A stretch of 64,000 bases of DNA from Pseudomonadota bacterium (GCA_018820855.1 JAHJNL010000030.1:17817-81816); one strand, 5' to 3'. Positions 44,668 to 54,924 are shown, counted from the first letter of the stretch. Notes: a model not told the origin generated them from the letters alone. Made by a program: numbers and translations.

Positions 44668-47496
44668 ATGGATTACAGGGATACCCTGAATCTGCCCCAG
44701 ACCAAGTTCAAGATGAAGGCCAACCTGGACCAGAAAGAGCCTTTGTATCTCAAGCGCTGGGAAAAAGAAGGCCTTTATGCCAAGATCCAGAAGCATGGTG
44801 AGGGCAAGCCCCTCTACGTTCTCCATGACGGTCCTCCATATGCCAACGGGCATATCCATCTGGGCACTGCTTTTAATAAAATTCTCAAGGACATTATTCT
44901 CAAATCCCGGAGAATGGCGGGCTTCCAGGCCCCTTACATCCCGGGTTGGGATTGTCACGGACTGCCCATTGAGCACAACGTAGATAAGGAGCTGGGAGAG
45001 AAAAAGAACTCTATCCCCAAGCTGGGCAAGCGTGGGGCCTGTCGCAAATATGCTGAGAAGTGGGTCAAGACCCAGAAAGACGAGTTCAAACGTCTGGGAG
45101 TGCTTGGCGATTGGGATAGGCCTTATCTCACCATGAATTATGACTATGAGGCCTGTATCGCACGAGAGTTTAATAAATTTCTCCTTTCCGGTGCGGTAGT
45201 CCGTAACAAGAAACCGGTTTACTGGTGTTCCACCTGTACCACGGCGCTCGCCGAGGCAGAGGTGGAATATTATGATCATCGCTCGCCTTCCATCTTTGTC
45301 AAATTTCCGGTTGCGGAAGATCTTTCAGATATCGACCCGGCCCTTGCCGGCGAAAAGGTGTCAGTGGTGATATGGACCACCACTCCCTGGACTCTGCCTG
45401 CCAATCTGGCTGTGGCCTTTCATCCCGATTTCGTTTATGCGGCGGTGAAGGTGGGGGCTGAAACCCTGATTATGGCACAGGAACTGGTAGAGTCGGTGAT
45501 GGAAACTATGGGGCTCAGTGACTATTCCGTGAGCGGGACCTTTTCGGCCAGGGGGCTGGAAAAACGTAAATGCCGCCATCCCTTCCTTGATCGTGATTCA
45601 CTCATGGTCCTGGCCAACTATGTAACCCTTGAGGCCGGAACAGGTTGTGTGCATACAGCACCGGGACATGGTGCCGATGACTATTTGACTGGTTTGCGCT
45701 ACGATCTGGAGATCCTCTCTCCTGTGGACCACGAAGGGCGCTACACTGAGGAGGCTGGTCAGTATGCCGGACTCCGGGTGCCGGAGGTGAATAAAAAAAT
45801 TAATGCAGATATGGCTGCAAGCGGAGCCCTGCTGCATGAAGCGGCTATTAATCATAGTTACCCCCACTGTTGGCGCTGTAAGAAGCCGGTCATGTATCGG
45901 GCTACACCCCAGTGGTTCATCTCCATGGAGGTGAACGACCTGCGGCAAAAGGCGTTGACTGAGATCGAGAAGGTGCAGTGGACCCCTGCCTGGGGGATGC
46001 AGCGCATTCACTCCATGGTAGAGAATCGGCCGGACTGGTGCCTGTCCCGGCAGCGGACCTGGGGCGTTCCCATTACCGTGGTCAGCTGTAAAACATGCGG
46101 CGAGGTCCTTAAGAGTGAGCACCTGGTGGCCCGCATAGATGAATTGTTCCGCAAAGAAGGGGCTGATGCCTGGTTCCGTCACGAACTCTCCGACTTCCTT
46201 GAAGAGGGCTGTACTTGTCCTTCCTGCGGGGGGAGCGAGTTTGAAAAAGAGGAAGATATCCTCGATGTCTGGTTTGATTCCGGCACTTCTCATGCTGCTG
46301 TCTGCGAGGCACGGGATGAGCTGCGGGCACCGGCTGATCTTTATCTCGAAGGCAGCGATCAGCATCGCGGCTGGTTCCAGAGTTCACTTCTCACCTCAGT
46401 GGGGACTCGTGGCCGGGCACCTTTCAAGGGCGTCCTGACTCACGGCTACGTGGTGGACGGCAAGGGCAAGAAGATGTCCAAATCCATCGGCAATGTCGTG
46501 GCTCCGGAAGAGGTAATCAAAAAATTCGGGGCAGAGATCCTGCGCCTCTGGGTTTCCAGTGAAGACTATCGTGATGATGTCAAGGTTTCCGATGAGATCC
46601 TCAAGCAGGTGGCCGATGCCTATCGCAAGATCCGCAATACCATCCGCTACATGCTGGGTAATATAACAGATTTTGACCCAGCTGTTCATAGTGTTCCCTT
46701 TGTGCAGATGGCAGAGATCGACCGTTGGGCTCTGGCTCGATTTGAAGAGCTGCGGGAAAAGGTAACCGCTGCCTATGAGCGTTACGAATTCCATTCTATT
46801 CATCAGGCCCTGAATTACTTTAGCGGCACCACCATGAGTGCTTTTTATCTCGATATTCTGAAAGACAGGCTCTACTGTTCGGGAACTGATTCAATGTTAC
46901 GCCGTTCTGCTCAGACAGCCCTGTATGAGATTCTGGGAGGACTGCTGAAACTGATGGCTCCTGTCCTCAGTTTTACCGCGACAGAGGCCTGGGAACATTT
47001 TCAGGGGCTTGCTGATGATAGTTCCCTTGAGGAATCCATATTTTTCACCGAATTTCCACAAGCGGTACCTGAGAGACGTGATCCGGAACTGGAGGCGCGC
47101 TGGGGAAAACTGATTCAGGTACGTTCTGAGATCACCAGGGCCCTGGAAGTGGCTCGTCGGGAAAAGATCATCGGTCATCCCCTGGAGGCCGAAGTGCTGC
47201 TCGAGATTGATGGTAAGTGGGCATCTTTTATTGAAGAGGAATGGGACAGGGTAAAAGAGGTGTGTATCATTTCTGAACTGACTCGCTGTGAGGATAGAAG
47301 TGGTTTTGCTGATCTGACTTTCCAGGACAGTGAAGAACTTTCCGGTCTGGCTGTGGCCGTCCGGGCTGCTGCCGGAGACAAATGCGAGCGCTGCTGGACC
47401 CGCTCCACCTTTGTGGGCAGCAATGAGGATCATCCTCAACTCTGCGAGCGCTGCCTGGCTGTGATTGTTGAGATGGATCTTGGGGAGCAGCAATAA
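44668..47496 (+). CDS. ileS: Isoleucyl-tRNA synthetase
   Basis: About 942 aa from ATG 44668 with AAGGAG just upstream. Class I synthetase: HIGH-type site GHIHLGTAFNKILKD, KMSKS site GKKMSKSIGN, an editing domain (TTPWTLPANLAVAF), the anticodon-binding C-terminus and a zinc ribbon with CERCWT and CERCLA. It charges tRNA-Ile. lspA starts two bases after its stop. The 246 bases upstream face cooC divergently and show no T-box-like element. Confidence 0.97.
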   Translation: MDYRDTLNLPQTKFKMKANLDQKEPLYLKRWEKEGLYAKIQKHGEGKPLYVLHDGPPYANGHIHLGTAFNKILKDIILKSRRMAGFQAPYIPGWDCHGLPIEHNVDKELGEKKNSIPKLGKRGACRKYAEKWVKTQKDEFKRLGVLGDWDRPYLTMNYDYEACIAREFNKFLLSGAVVRNKKPVYWCSTCTTALAEAEVEYYDHRSPSIFVKFPVAEDLSDIDPALAGEKVSVVIWTTTPWTLPANLAVAFHPDFVYAAVKVGAETLIMAQELVESVMETMGLSDYSVSGTFSARGLEKRKCRHPFLDRDSLMVLANYVTLEAGTGCVHTAPGHGADDYLTGLRYDLEILSPVDHEGRYTEEAGQYAGLRVPEVNKKINADMAASGALLHEAAINHSYPHCWRCKKPVMYRATPQWFISMEVNDLRQKALTEIEKVQWTPAWGMQRIHSMVENRPDWCLSRQRTWGVPITVVSCKTCGEVLKSEHLVARIDELFRKEGADAWFRHELSDFLEEGCTCPSCGGSEFEKEEDILDVWFDSGTSHAAVCEARDELRAPADLYLEGSDQHRGWFQSSLLTSVGTRGRAPFKGVLTHGYVVDGKGKKMSKSIGNVVAPEEVIKKFGAEILRLWVSSEDYRDDVKVSDEILKQVADAYRKIRNTIRYMLGNITDFDPAVHSVPFVQMAEIDRWALARFEELREKVTAAYERYEFHSIHQALNYFSGTTMSAFYLDILKDRLYCSGTDSMLRRSAQTALYEILGGLLKLMAPVLSFTATEAWEHFQGLADDSSLEESIFFTEFPQAVPERRDPELEARWGKLIQVRSEITRALEVARREKIIGHPLEAEVLLEIDGKWASFIEEEWDRVKEVCIISELTRCEDRSGFADLTFQDSEELSGLAVAVRAAAGDKCERCWTRSTFVGSNEDHPQLCERCLAVIVEMDLGEQQ

Positions 47497-47498
47497 CA

Positions 47499-47987
47499 AT
47501 GCTCTCTCTCTTCCTGCTGGTCCTGGTTGTCGCTCTGGACCAGCTGACCAAGATCTGGGTTGTGAACGGTTTTCAGCTCTATGAGATTCGGGAGATCATC
47601 CCCGGCCTGTTCAACCTCACGTATCTTACCAATAAAGGAGCGGCCTTTGGTTTTCTGGCAGGTGTCACTGCCGACTGGCGGCACTATTTCTTCCTGGGGC
47701 TGGTGGCTGTGGCTCTGGTGCTGCTCAGTGTTTTCTATGTTCGACTGCGCAAAGAGCATCCTTTTTATGGCCCAGCCCTGGCCCTCATCGCAGGAGGAGC
47801 CATCGGCAATGCTATCGATCGCATACGCCTGGGTGCCGTCGTTGATTTTCTTGATTTTTATGTGGCAGGTCATCACTGGCCTGCCTTTAACGTGGCCGAC
47901 TCTGCCATTACGGTGGGTGTGGCCATTTTTTTAGTGGCAAATATTCTGGAAGAAAGACAGAAGAAGCGTGCGGCGGCAGGAAGTTGA
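47499..47987 (+). CDS. lspA: Lipoprotein signal peptidase
   Basis: 162 aa, four helices. Cuts signal peptides from prolipoproteins. The catalytic aspartates are seen in NAIDRIRLGAVVDFLDF and FNVADSAITVGV. It begins two bases after ileS, a linkage common in bacteria. Confidence 0.96.
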   Translation: MLSLFLLVLVVALDQLTKIWVVNGFQLYEIREIIPGLFNLTYLTNKGAAFGFLAGVTADWRHYFFLGLVAVALVLLSVFYVRLRKEHPFYGPALALIAGGAIGNAIDRIRLGAVVDFLDFYVAGHHWPAFNVADSAITVGVAIFLVANILEERQKKRAAAGS

Positions 47988-48024
47988 GCCGTTGTGATCT
48001 GACTTCTTCATAAAAGGTGTATTC

Positions 48025-48969
48025 ATGAAAATAGCAGTACTCTTTCCCGGTCAGGGTTCTCAGTTTCTGGGAATGGGACGGGAATTTATCGATTCCGATA
48101 AGGATTGCGCGGCCATCATGGAGATGGCCGCATCAGTCTGTGATTTCCCCCTGGCCAAGCTTTGTCAGGACGGCCCCATGGAGGAATTGACCCGAGCCAT
48201 TCATCTCCAACCAGCCATTACCGTGACCAATCTCATCTGCTATCAAGGCTTGAAAAAGGCTTGGGGAGACAAGCTGACCGCCTCCTGTTTTGCCGGGCAC
48301 AGCCTGGGTGAATATTCAGCCCTTTGCGCGGCAGGTGTGCTCAGTGTGGAAGACACCATCCGCCTGGTCATCAAGCGTGGGGCTCTGATGGAGCGTGAAG
48401 GTCAGAAAAATCCCGGCGGCATGCGGGCCGTCATCGGCAAGACCATGCAGGAGATAGAAGAGATTATTGCAGAGTGCGATGGTGCCGGGATAGTGACTGC
48501 TGCCAATCATAATACGGAGCTGCAGGTTGTTATTTCCGGGAGTATCGAAGGGCTTGATGCGGTGGAAAAGGTTGCTTCCGAGACAGGAGCCAGAGTTATC
48601 CCCCTTGCCGTGAGCGTGGCCAACCACAGTCCTTTGGTGGCCGATGCCGTTCCCGATTTTTCTGCCTTTATGAATGAGGTGGAGTTCAAAACACCTGTTA
48701 CCCCGGTCTATTTTAATGTTTCGGCGTCTCCGGAAGAGGAGACCGGCCACATAAAAGAGATGATGGCCAGTCAGATCGCTTCACGCGTGCGCTGGTTCGA
48801 GATTATTACAGCAATGATCAACGAGGGCGTGGATACCTTTATTGAGGTTGGACCCAAAACCGTGCTCAAGGGCATGATGCGTAAGATCGCTCCCAAGGGC
48901 TATCAATACAAGGCGTTGCAGTTTGACACTCCGGAAGGACTGAGCAAGTGTATGGATAAACTGAGCTGA
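48025..48969 (+). CDS. fabD: Malonyl-CoA:ACP transacylase
   Basis: 314 aa. Transfers malonyl groups to ACP for fatty acid synthesis. Seen: FPGQGSQFLGMGREF, the active-site GHSLGEYSAL and the C-terminal VEVGPKTVLKGMM. Placed between lspA and the biotin genes; malonyl-ACP is also the substrate of the BioC step encoded downstream, so the position makes metabolic sense. Confidence 0.96.
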   Translation: MKIAVLFPGQGSQFLGMGREFIDSDKDCAAIMEMAASVCDFPLAKLCQDGPMEELTRAIHLQPAITVTNLICYQGLKKAWGDKLTASCFAGHSLGEYSALCAAGVLSVEDTIRLVIKRGALMEREGQKNPGGMRAVIGKTMQEIEEIIAECDGAGIVTAANHNTELQVVISGSIEGLDAVEKVASETGARVIPLAVSVANHSPLVADAVPDFSAFMNEVEFKTPVTPVYFNVSASPEEETGHIKEMMASQIASRVRWFEIITAMINEGVDTFIEVGPKTVLKGMMRKIAPKGYQYKALQFDTPEGLSKCMDKLS

Positions 48970-49045
48970 TTGGAAGTCATGCAACCACGGAGAGGCGGAG
49001 TGTGTGTGGCTGCCTTCCTGTGGTTTTTTATTGCGGGACACAAAA

Positions 49046-50026
49046 ATGATTGAACGTTGTGTGCAGATCATAGAAGAGGGCGGACAGCTTGATTTTGAGC
49101 AGGCCATGGTCCTTGCTGAACAGGCTGACCTTGAAGCGTTGTGCCGGGCTGCAGACAAGCTCTGCCGGGACATTCACGGGAAGGCTTTTGACCTTTGTTC
49201 TATCATCAATGCGCGTTCCGGAAGGTGCTCAGAAGATTGCTCTTACTGTGCCCAGTCTTCCCGCTACCAGGCGGATATTTCCTGTTATGACCAGATAGAC
49301 AGGGAAACAGCCCTTTCCCAGGCCAGGGAAAATGACAGCTACGGTGTCAGGCGCTTGTCTCTGGTCACGGCCGGACGTTCCCAGAAGCACGAGCAGTTGG
49401 AGGCCATGGGAGAACTTTACCGTGGCATGGCTCGTGAGACCGACCTCTTGTTCTGTGCCTCCATGGGGTTTCTCACCCCTGAATCTGCCAGACAACTGGT
49501 TGCATTCGGAGTGCGTCGTTATCACTGTAATCTGGAGACCTGCCGGGAATTTTTTCCTTCCGTCTGTACCACTCACAGCTGGCAGGAGAAAGTGGAGACC
49601 TTGAAAACGGCGTTAGCTGCAGGCATGGATCTCTGTTCCGGCGGCATCATCGGCATGGGTGAGACACTGGCCCATCGGTTGGAGCTGGCCATTGAACTGC
49701 GAGAACTTGGCGTCCTTTCTATTCCTATTAATATTCTCAGTCCTATCCCCGGTACACCACTTGCCAATAGGGAACCTATTTCCCTGGATGAGGTTCTGCG
49801 CAGTGTGGCCCTTTTTCGTTTTATCAATCCCAATGCTGTTATTCGTATTGCCGGGGGGCGCGGTCGCTTTGCTGATAATCAGTACAGGCTCTTTGCTGCC
49901 GGGGCAAACGGAGCCATTGTCGGGGATTATCTGACTACCATGGGCAGCGGCGTGGAACGTGATCTGGCAGAATTTACGAAGCTGGGATTTGATCTGGCCC
50001 GCAGGAAGAGAGGGGAGGATGCATGA
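49046..50026 (+). CDS. bioB: Biotin synthase
   Basis: About 326 aa from ATG 49046 (frame extends to 49004 without a good start). Radical SAM enzyme that inserts sulfur into dethiobiotin. The cluster-binding motif SGRCSEDCSYCAQSS is intact; the conserved asparagine/ cysteines of the second cluster and IPINILSPIPGTPLANR follow. First of the six-gene biotin set. No BirA-like operator was recognised in the 76-base gap after fabD. Confidence 0.96.
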   Translation: MIERCVQIIEEGGQLDFEQAMVLAEQADLEALCRAADKLCRDIHGKAFDLCSIINARSGRCSEDCSYCAQSSRYQADISCYDQIDRETALSQARENDSYGVRRLSLVTAGRSQKHEQLEAMGELYRGMARETDLLFCASMGFLTPESARQLVAFGVRRYHCNLETCREFFPSVCTTHSWQEKVETLKTALAAGMDLCSGGIIGMGETLAHRLELAIELRELGVLSIPINILSPIPGTPLANREPISLDEVLRSVALFRFINPNAVIRIAGGRGRFADNQYRLFAAGANGAIVGDYLTTMGSGVERDLAEFTKLGFDLARRKRGEDA

Positions 50027-51312
50027 CGCATGATGAGCTTCTGGCCTTTGACCGCGAGCATATCTGGCATCCCTACACCTCTATAACCGATCCTCTTTCG
50101 GTCTTTGCGGTGGAATCCGCCTCAGGTGTTCGCCTCCGTCTCAGTGACGGCCGTGAACTGATTGACGGTATGGCTTCCTGGTGGTCGGTGATTCATGGCT
50201 ATAATCACCCCGTGCTCACTGCGACCCTGCAGGAGCAGGCAGCACGCCTCTCCCATGTCATGTTCGGAGGGCTGACCCACGAACCGGCAGTGGAACTGGC
50301 CCGTTCTCTGGTTGATATTACACCAGTTGGGCTCGATCTGGTCTTTTTTGCCGATTCCGGCTCTGTCGCTGTGGAGGTGGCCATGAAGATGGCCATCCAG
50401 TACTGTCACGGGGCAGGACGGCCTGAGAAAAAACGTTTTCTCACCATCCGTTCCGGTTATCATGGTGATACCTTTCACTGCATGTCTGTCTGTGACCCGG
50501 TAAACGGGATGCACCAACTCTATGCCGGGATCCTGCCCAAATACTATTTTGCCGACAGACCCCGTTGCCGTTTTGCAGATGTCTGGGAGCAGGAAGATAT
50601 CCGTTCCTTTACGCAGCTCATGGAAGAACACCATCATGAACTCTGCGGGGTGATCCTTGAACCCATTGTGCAGGGGGCGGGCGGTATGCATTTTTACCAT
50701 CCCGAGTATCTGCGCCAGGTACGTGTTCTCTGCGACCACTACGGGGTCCTCCTCATTGCCGATGAGATAGCCACCGGTTTCGGTCGCAGCGGCGAGCTCT
50801 TTGCCTGCAACCATGCCGATATTGTTCCGGATCTCCTCTGTCTGGGCAAGGCCTTAACCGGAGGCTATCTCAGTCTGGCTGCAGTTCTTGCCCGCCGGGA
50901 GATAGGGGAGGTGATCTCGGCTGGAGAGCCCGGCGTCTTCATGCACGGCCCCACCTTCATGGCCAATCCCCTGGCCTGTGCTGTGGCCCGTGCCTCCGTG
51001 CAGCTTCTCCTGGACTCTGACTGGCAGGGACAAGTCCGTGCGCTCGCGCAGGGACTGGAACAGGGACTTGCTCCATGCCGTGAACTTGCCTCAGTGGCAG
51101 AGGTCAGGGTGCTGGGCGCTATCGGTGTGGTGGAATTGAAAGAACCGGTGGTCATGAAACGAATTCAGACACGTTTTGTCGAAAAAGGGGTCTGGGTCCG
51201 CCCATTTGGGCGTCTGGTCTATGTTATGCCGCCATACTGTATGGAAACCGAGGATCTCAAGACCCTGACCACTGCCATCTGTGATGTGCTTGCTGAGGAG
51301 CAGTTGCCGTGA
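50023..51312 (+). CDS. bioA: Adenosylmethionine-8-amino-7-oxononanoate aminotransferase
   Basis: 429 aa. Makes 7,8-diaminopelargonate. PLP lysine in LLCLGKALTGGYLSLAAVLA; N-terminal HIWHPYTSI typical of BioA; ADSGSVAVEVAMKMAIQY and LIADEIATGFGRSGELFACN also match. The ATG overlaps the bioB stop as ATGA. Confidence 0.96.
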   Translation: MTHDELLAFDREHIWHPYTSITDPLSVFAVESASGVRLRLSDGRELIDGMASWWSVIHGYNHPVLTATLQEQAARLSHVMFGGLTHEPAVELARSLVDITPVGLDLVFFADSGSVAVEVAMKMAIQYCHGAGRPEKKRFLTIRSGYHGDTFHCMSVCDPVNGMHQLYAGILPKYYFADRPRCRFADVWEQEDIRSFTQLMEEHHHELCGVILEPIVQGAGGMHFYHPEYLRQVRVLCDHYGVLLIADEIATGFGRSGELFACNHADIVPDLLCLGKALTGGYLSLAAVLARREIGEVISAGEPGVFMHGPTFMANPLACAVARASVQLLLDSDWQGQVRALAQGLEQGLAPCRELASVAEVRVLGAIGVVELKEPVVMKRIQTRFVEKGVWVRPFGRLVYVMPPYCMETEDLKTLTTAICDVLAEEQLP

Positions 51313-52499
51313 CCTCTCGTTATGGGGAAAAACTTGCTGATCTCGAGGGACGAGGTCGGCTCAGGATCCTTCACCCGCTGAGTCGAAGCCAGGGATGCCA
51401 TGTGCAGTATAATGGTCGTCAACTCCTGAATTTGACCTCAAACGATTATCTGGGACTTGCCGGAGATGCGGAGCTCCGGCTTCGTTTTTACCAGGGAATC
51501 GAGGAGGGCGGAGATACAGGGAATTTTTCTTTGGGGGCGGCGTCATCACGGCTGCTCACCGGTGATTCCCTTCTTGCCCACAGTCTTGAAGCGGATCTGA
51601 GACAGGCTTATGGCCATGAGGCGGTCCTGCTTTTTAACTCCGGTTATCATGCCAATATCGGGATCCTGCCTGCCCTGTGCAGCAAGAATGACCTGATCCT
51701 CTCCGACAAACTGAATCACGCCTCCATCCACGACGGGCTTCGTCTCTCTTCTGCCCGGCATAAACGCTTCCGACATCGGGACTACGAACAGCTCCGTTCT
51801 CTTCTGCGGAACCTGCGCAAAGACTATGATCAGGTGGTGATCGTCAGCGAGTCGGTCTTCAGTATGGATGGAGATGTGGCCGATCTGCAGCGTCTGGTGG
51901 AACTGAAAAAAGAATTCGGGGCCATGCTCTACCTTGACGAGGCCCATGCTGTGGGGCTCTATGGCGGGCAGGGGCTGGGCAAGGCTGAAGAAGCGGGTGT
52001 TCTGGCTGATATTGATCTCCTGGTGGGGACCTTTGGCAAGGCACTGGCCTCCATTGGTGCCTTTCTCTGCTGCCGGGAAGAGATCCGCAACTATCTGATC
52101 AACCACAGCCGTTCTTTTATCTTCACCACGGCCCTGCCGCCTGTGGTCCTCAACTGGAATCGCTTTGTCTTTCGGACCATGCAGACAATGGCGGGACCAC
52201 GGCAGCACCTTAGGCAGATCTCGGAGCAGCTGCGCAAGGAACTCAGAGAAAAGGGCATCAGCACCGGAGGAAACACCAATATCGTGCCGGTGCTGATAGG
52301 TGACGACAGCTTGGCCCTGCTGCAGGCTCAGGCCATGCAGGAGCAGGGATACCTTATTTTCCCTGTCCGGCCGCCAGCCGTTCCCGAGGGCACAGCCCGA
52401 TTTCGTCTCTCTCTCTCTGCTGATATGCAGTGGCAGGATCTGCAGGCCCTTCCTGAATTTCTGGCCGGTCTGGGCAATAAGGGAAAGGGCAAGGTATGA
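51309..52499 (+). CDS. bioF: 8-amino-7-oxononanoate synthase
   Basis: 396 aa. Condenses pimeloyl-ACP with alanine. PLP lysine in LLVGTFGKALASIGAFLCC and the core LNLTSNDYLGLAGDAELRLR at the start. Begins with GTG overlapping the bioA stop; overlaps bioG by four bases. Confidence 0.95.
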   Translation: MTSRYGEKLADLEGRGRLRILHPLSRSQGCHVQYNGRQLLNLTSNDYLGLAGDAELRLRFYQGIEEGGDTGNFSLGAASSRLLTGDSLLAHSLEADLRQAYGHEAVLLFNSGYHANIGILPALCSKNDLILSDKLNHASIHDGLRLSSARHKRFRHRDYEQLRSLLRNLRKDYDQVVIVSESVFSMDGDVADLQRLVELKKEFGAMLYLDEAHAVGLYGGQGLGKAEEAGVLADIDLLVGTFGKALASIGAFLCCREEIRNYLINHSRSFIFTTALPPVVLNWNRFVFRTMQTMAGPRQHLRQISEQLRKELREKGISTGGNTNIVPVLIGDDSLALLQAQAMQEQGYLIFPVRPPAVPEGTARFRLSLSADMQWQDLQALPEFLAGLGNKGKGKV

Positions 52500-53179
52500 A
52501 AAGTCAGTGGCTGCACCGGAAGGGAAAAGAGCGGGTAGTCCTCTTCTGTAACGGCTGGGGTATGGATGAAATGCCCTTGAGTCCTCTTGTCAGTCATGAG
52601 TGGGACGTCCTCATGTTCTGCAACTATGTCGATCTTGTTCCGGATATAGATCTGAGTGCTCTGTTCAGTTCTTATAAAGAGATTGCTCTCATTTCCTGGT
52701 CCATGGGGGTCTGGGCCGGGCAGCAGCTCTTCAGATCATGGCAGGAGCAGCTCAGTTGCAGCCTGGCCATAAACGGCACGCTCTGTCCCATCCATGACCG
52801 GCTTGGGATTCCTGAAGATGTGGTTCGGGCAACGCTTACAAACTTTGATGAAAAGGGACGTCTCAAGTTTTATCATCGTATGTGTCGTGATCGTGGGCTC
52901 TATCGCAATTTCCTGGCCAAACAACCCCAACGCAGTCTTGCTGATCAGAAGAGAGAACTGGAACATCTGCTCGAGAACGCACACGGTGACCTGGGAGATA
53001 CGCCTATTTATCATCAAGCCCTTATTGCTGATCACGATTTTATCATACCCACCGCCAATCAACTCAATTACTGGTCCGGGAAAAGGGTGAGGCGGGTCGA
53101 CGGATACCATTTCCTGTTTTATGCTTATCAGAGTTGGGATGCGTTGGTGAGAGAAGCGGCTGGGCGGGTTGAGGTTTGA
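52496..53179 (+). CDS. bioG: Pimeloyl-ACP methyl ester esterase BioG
   Basis: 227 aa, alpha/beta hydrolase of the DUF452/BioG type. N-terminal ERVVLFCNGWGMDEMPLSPL and the nucleophile elbow LISWSMGVWAGQQLF, with the histidine near VDGYHFLFYAYQSW. It cuts the methyl ester made by BioC, giving pimeloyl-ACP, and replaces BioH. Overlaps bioF by four bases. The short length (BioH is near 256) is normal for BioG. Confidence 0.92.
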   Translation: MKSQWLHRKGKERVVLFCNGWGMDEMPLSPLVSHEWDVLMFCNYVDLVPDIDLSALFSSYKEIALISWSMGVWAGQQLFRSWQEQLSCSLAINGTLCPIHDRLGIPEDVVRATLTNFDEKGRLKFYHRMCRDRGLYRNFLAKQPQRSLADQKRELEHLLENAHGDLGDTPIYHQALIADHDFIIPTANQLNYWSGKRVRRVDGYHFLFYAYQSWDALVREAAGRVEV

Positions 53180-53221
53180 GGTGTACGATTTTTGCTGGTC
53201 AATATTTAACATGATACGTGT

Positions 53222-53992
53222 ATGCTTTTGCATCTTGATAAAGAGAAAATAGCCCGCTGTTTCCGTCGTAGTCTTCCTACCTATGACGAGGCGGCACGTG
53301 TGCAGAAAGAGCTGGCCGTGAGGCTGTTGCAATGTCTTGAGGCGCTTCCTGACGCCACTTTTCGCCGGGTTCTTGAGATCGGTTGTTGTACCGGTGTCCT
53401 GACCGAGATGCTCTGTTGTGATAAACCGGTGGAAACCCTCTTTCTCAACGACCTGGTACCCGAATTCGAAAAGGTGACGCTGAACAAGCTTCCCAGGCGA
53501 CAGTCGCTGCATGTTACCCCTTTATTTGGTGATATCGAGACCCTGGCTCTGCCACCGGATATCAATCTTGTTATTTCCGGTGCCACCTTTCAATGGCTGG
53601 CCGATCTCCCGGCCTTTTTCTCTCGTCTTGGCCGCGAGCTGACTTCCGGGAGTTATCTTGCTTTTTCTCTCTTTGGCCCGGGTACCCTGCAGGAATTTTC
53701 CCAGTTGACTTCTGTGGGACTGGGCTATCGCAGTGACAAAGAGGTTTGCCTGCTGCTGGAAGAGGATTTTGTCATGGAAGAACAGGTAAGTTTTCAGGAT
53801 AAATTGTTTTTCCCCTCTGTTCGTGAGATTCTGTATCATATTCGTGCCACAGGTGTGGGTGGGGTCAGTGAATACCGCTGGAGCAGGGAGACGCTTGCCA
53901 GTTTTGAGAAACGGTATCGCCAGGAATTCGGAGACAAAAAAGGGCTTCCTGTCAGTTATTCCTGTTCCTGTTTTTTGGCCAGGAGACGCTGA
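53222..53992 (+). CDS. bioC: Malonyl-ACP O-methyltransferase BioC
   Basis: 256 aa, SAM-dependent methyltransferase. Motif I is VLEIGCCTGVLTEMLCC; N-terminal FRRSLPTYDEAARVQKELAV is typical of BioC (YDxxAxxQ). Methylates malonyl-ACP to let it enter fatty acid elongation on the way to pimelate. It starts 42 bases after bioG and its stop overlaps bioD (TGATG). Confidence 0.93.
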   Translation: MLLHLDKEKIARCFRRSLPTYDEAARVQKELAVRLLQCLEALPDATFRRVLEIGCCTGVLTEMLCCDKPVETLFLNDLVPEFEKVTLNKLPRRQSLHVTPLFGDIETLALPPDINLVISGATFQWLADLPAFFSRLGRELTSGSYLAFSLFGPGTLQEFSQLTSVGLGYRSDKEVCLLLEEDFVMEEQVSFQDKLFFPSVREILYHIRATGVGGVSEYRWSRETLASFEKRYRQEFGDKKGLPVSYSCSCFLARRR

Positions 53993-54690
53993 TGGGCGTG
54001 GTGACCTGTATCAGCGGTATTGACACCGACATCGGCAAGAGTGTTGCCACCGGCCTCATGGCCAGAAGCTTATCTTCTTCCGGGTACTCCGTGATCACCC
54101 AGAAACTGGTGCAGACCGGTTGTCTCGGAGTGGCTGAAGACATTCAGTGTCATCGGCAGTTGATGGGGATTGATCTTCTCCCCGAGGACCTGAACGGATT
54201 GACCTGTCCCTATGTCTTCAGCAAGCCCTGCTCACCCCATCTGGCAGCCGAACTGGAAGGAACAGCCGTTGATCCGGAGCGAATCCGCAGGGCAACGGAG
54301 AGACTGGCTGCAAGATTTGACCATGTTCTCCTCGAAGGGGCGGGTGGTCTCCTGGTTCCCCTTACCCGTAACCTTACCTTCCTTGATTACCTTCAGGAGC
54401 AGGGCTATCCGCTGATCCTGGTTTCCAGTCCGAGACTGGGATCTATCAATCACACCCTTTCCGCTCTGGAGCTGGCCCGGGGCCGGGGGATAACAGTAAG
54501 GGGAATTGTCTATAATTGTTATGGCGCAAGTGACGCGGAGATCAGCCGTGACTCTCGTGAAGTCTTTGCCCATTTTTTACAGGTCTATGGTTTTTCCGCC
54601 TGTGTTGTTGATCTTGAATCGGCAGATTCGTATGTGGATCAAGGGAAGTTCTTTGATTGTCTGCAGCTTTTTGCAGCGGGCGATGTCTGA
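53992..54690 (+). CDS. bioD: Dethiobiotin synthetase
   Basis: 232 aa. ATP-dependent ring closure to dethiobiotin. P-loop CISGIDTDIGKSVATGLMAR and the substrate loop EGAGGLLVPLTRN. Last of the biotin genes; with bioB, A, F, G and C the path from malonyl-ACP to biotin is complete. No clear terminator follows. Confidence 0.95.
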   Translation: MGVVTCISGIDTDIGKSVATGLMARSLSSSGYSVITQKLVQTGCLGVAEDIQCHRQLMGIDLLPEDLNGLTCPYVFSKPCSPHLAAELEGTAVDPERIRRATERLAARFDHVLLEGAGGLLVPLTRNLTFLDYLQEQGYPLILVSSPRLGSINHTLSALELARGRGITVRGIVYNCYGASDAEISRDSREVFAHFLQVYGFSACVVDLESADSYVDQGKFFDCLQLFAAGDV

Positions 54691-54733
54691 GGAACGGGAT
54701 GAGTTGTATGGGATTGTCCACGGTACAAGCTGC

Positions 54734-54750
54734 TCCTATATAATATAGGA
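54734..54750. repeat. 17-base palindrome downstream of bioD
   Basis: TCCTATAT-A-ATATAGGA, perfect eight-base arms about 45 bases after bioD. A second short inverted repeat (GCGGATTTATCCGC) follows near 54800. Neither is followed by a U-run; they may be protein sites or transcript-end structures. Confidence 0.4.
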
Positions 54751-54924
54751 CGAACTGTTTGTTCTTGATTCGAGACCGGTATGGTTTTTATTGTGGAAGC
54801 GGATTTATCCGCAAACAAGGGGTTGGCGCGGGACGCTGCTCTGTGTGAGTCGGGTGGGGCTGTTCGCGGCTGAAGCCACACACATCGAGAGTGAATTATT
54901 TGTTGTTGAATGGTTCTATCCATG

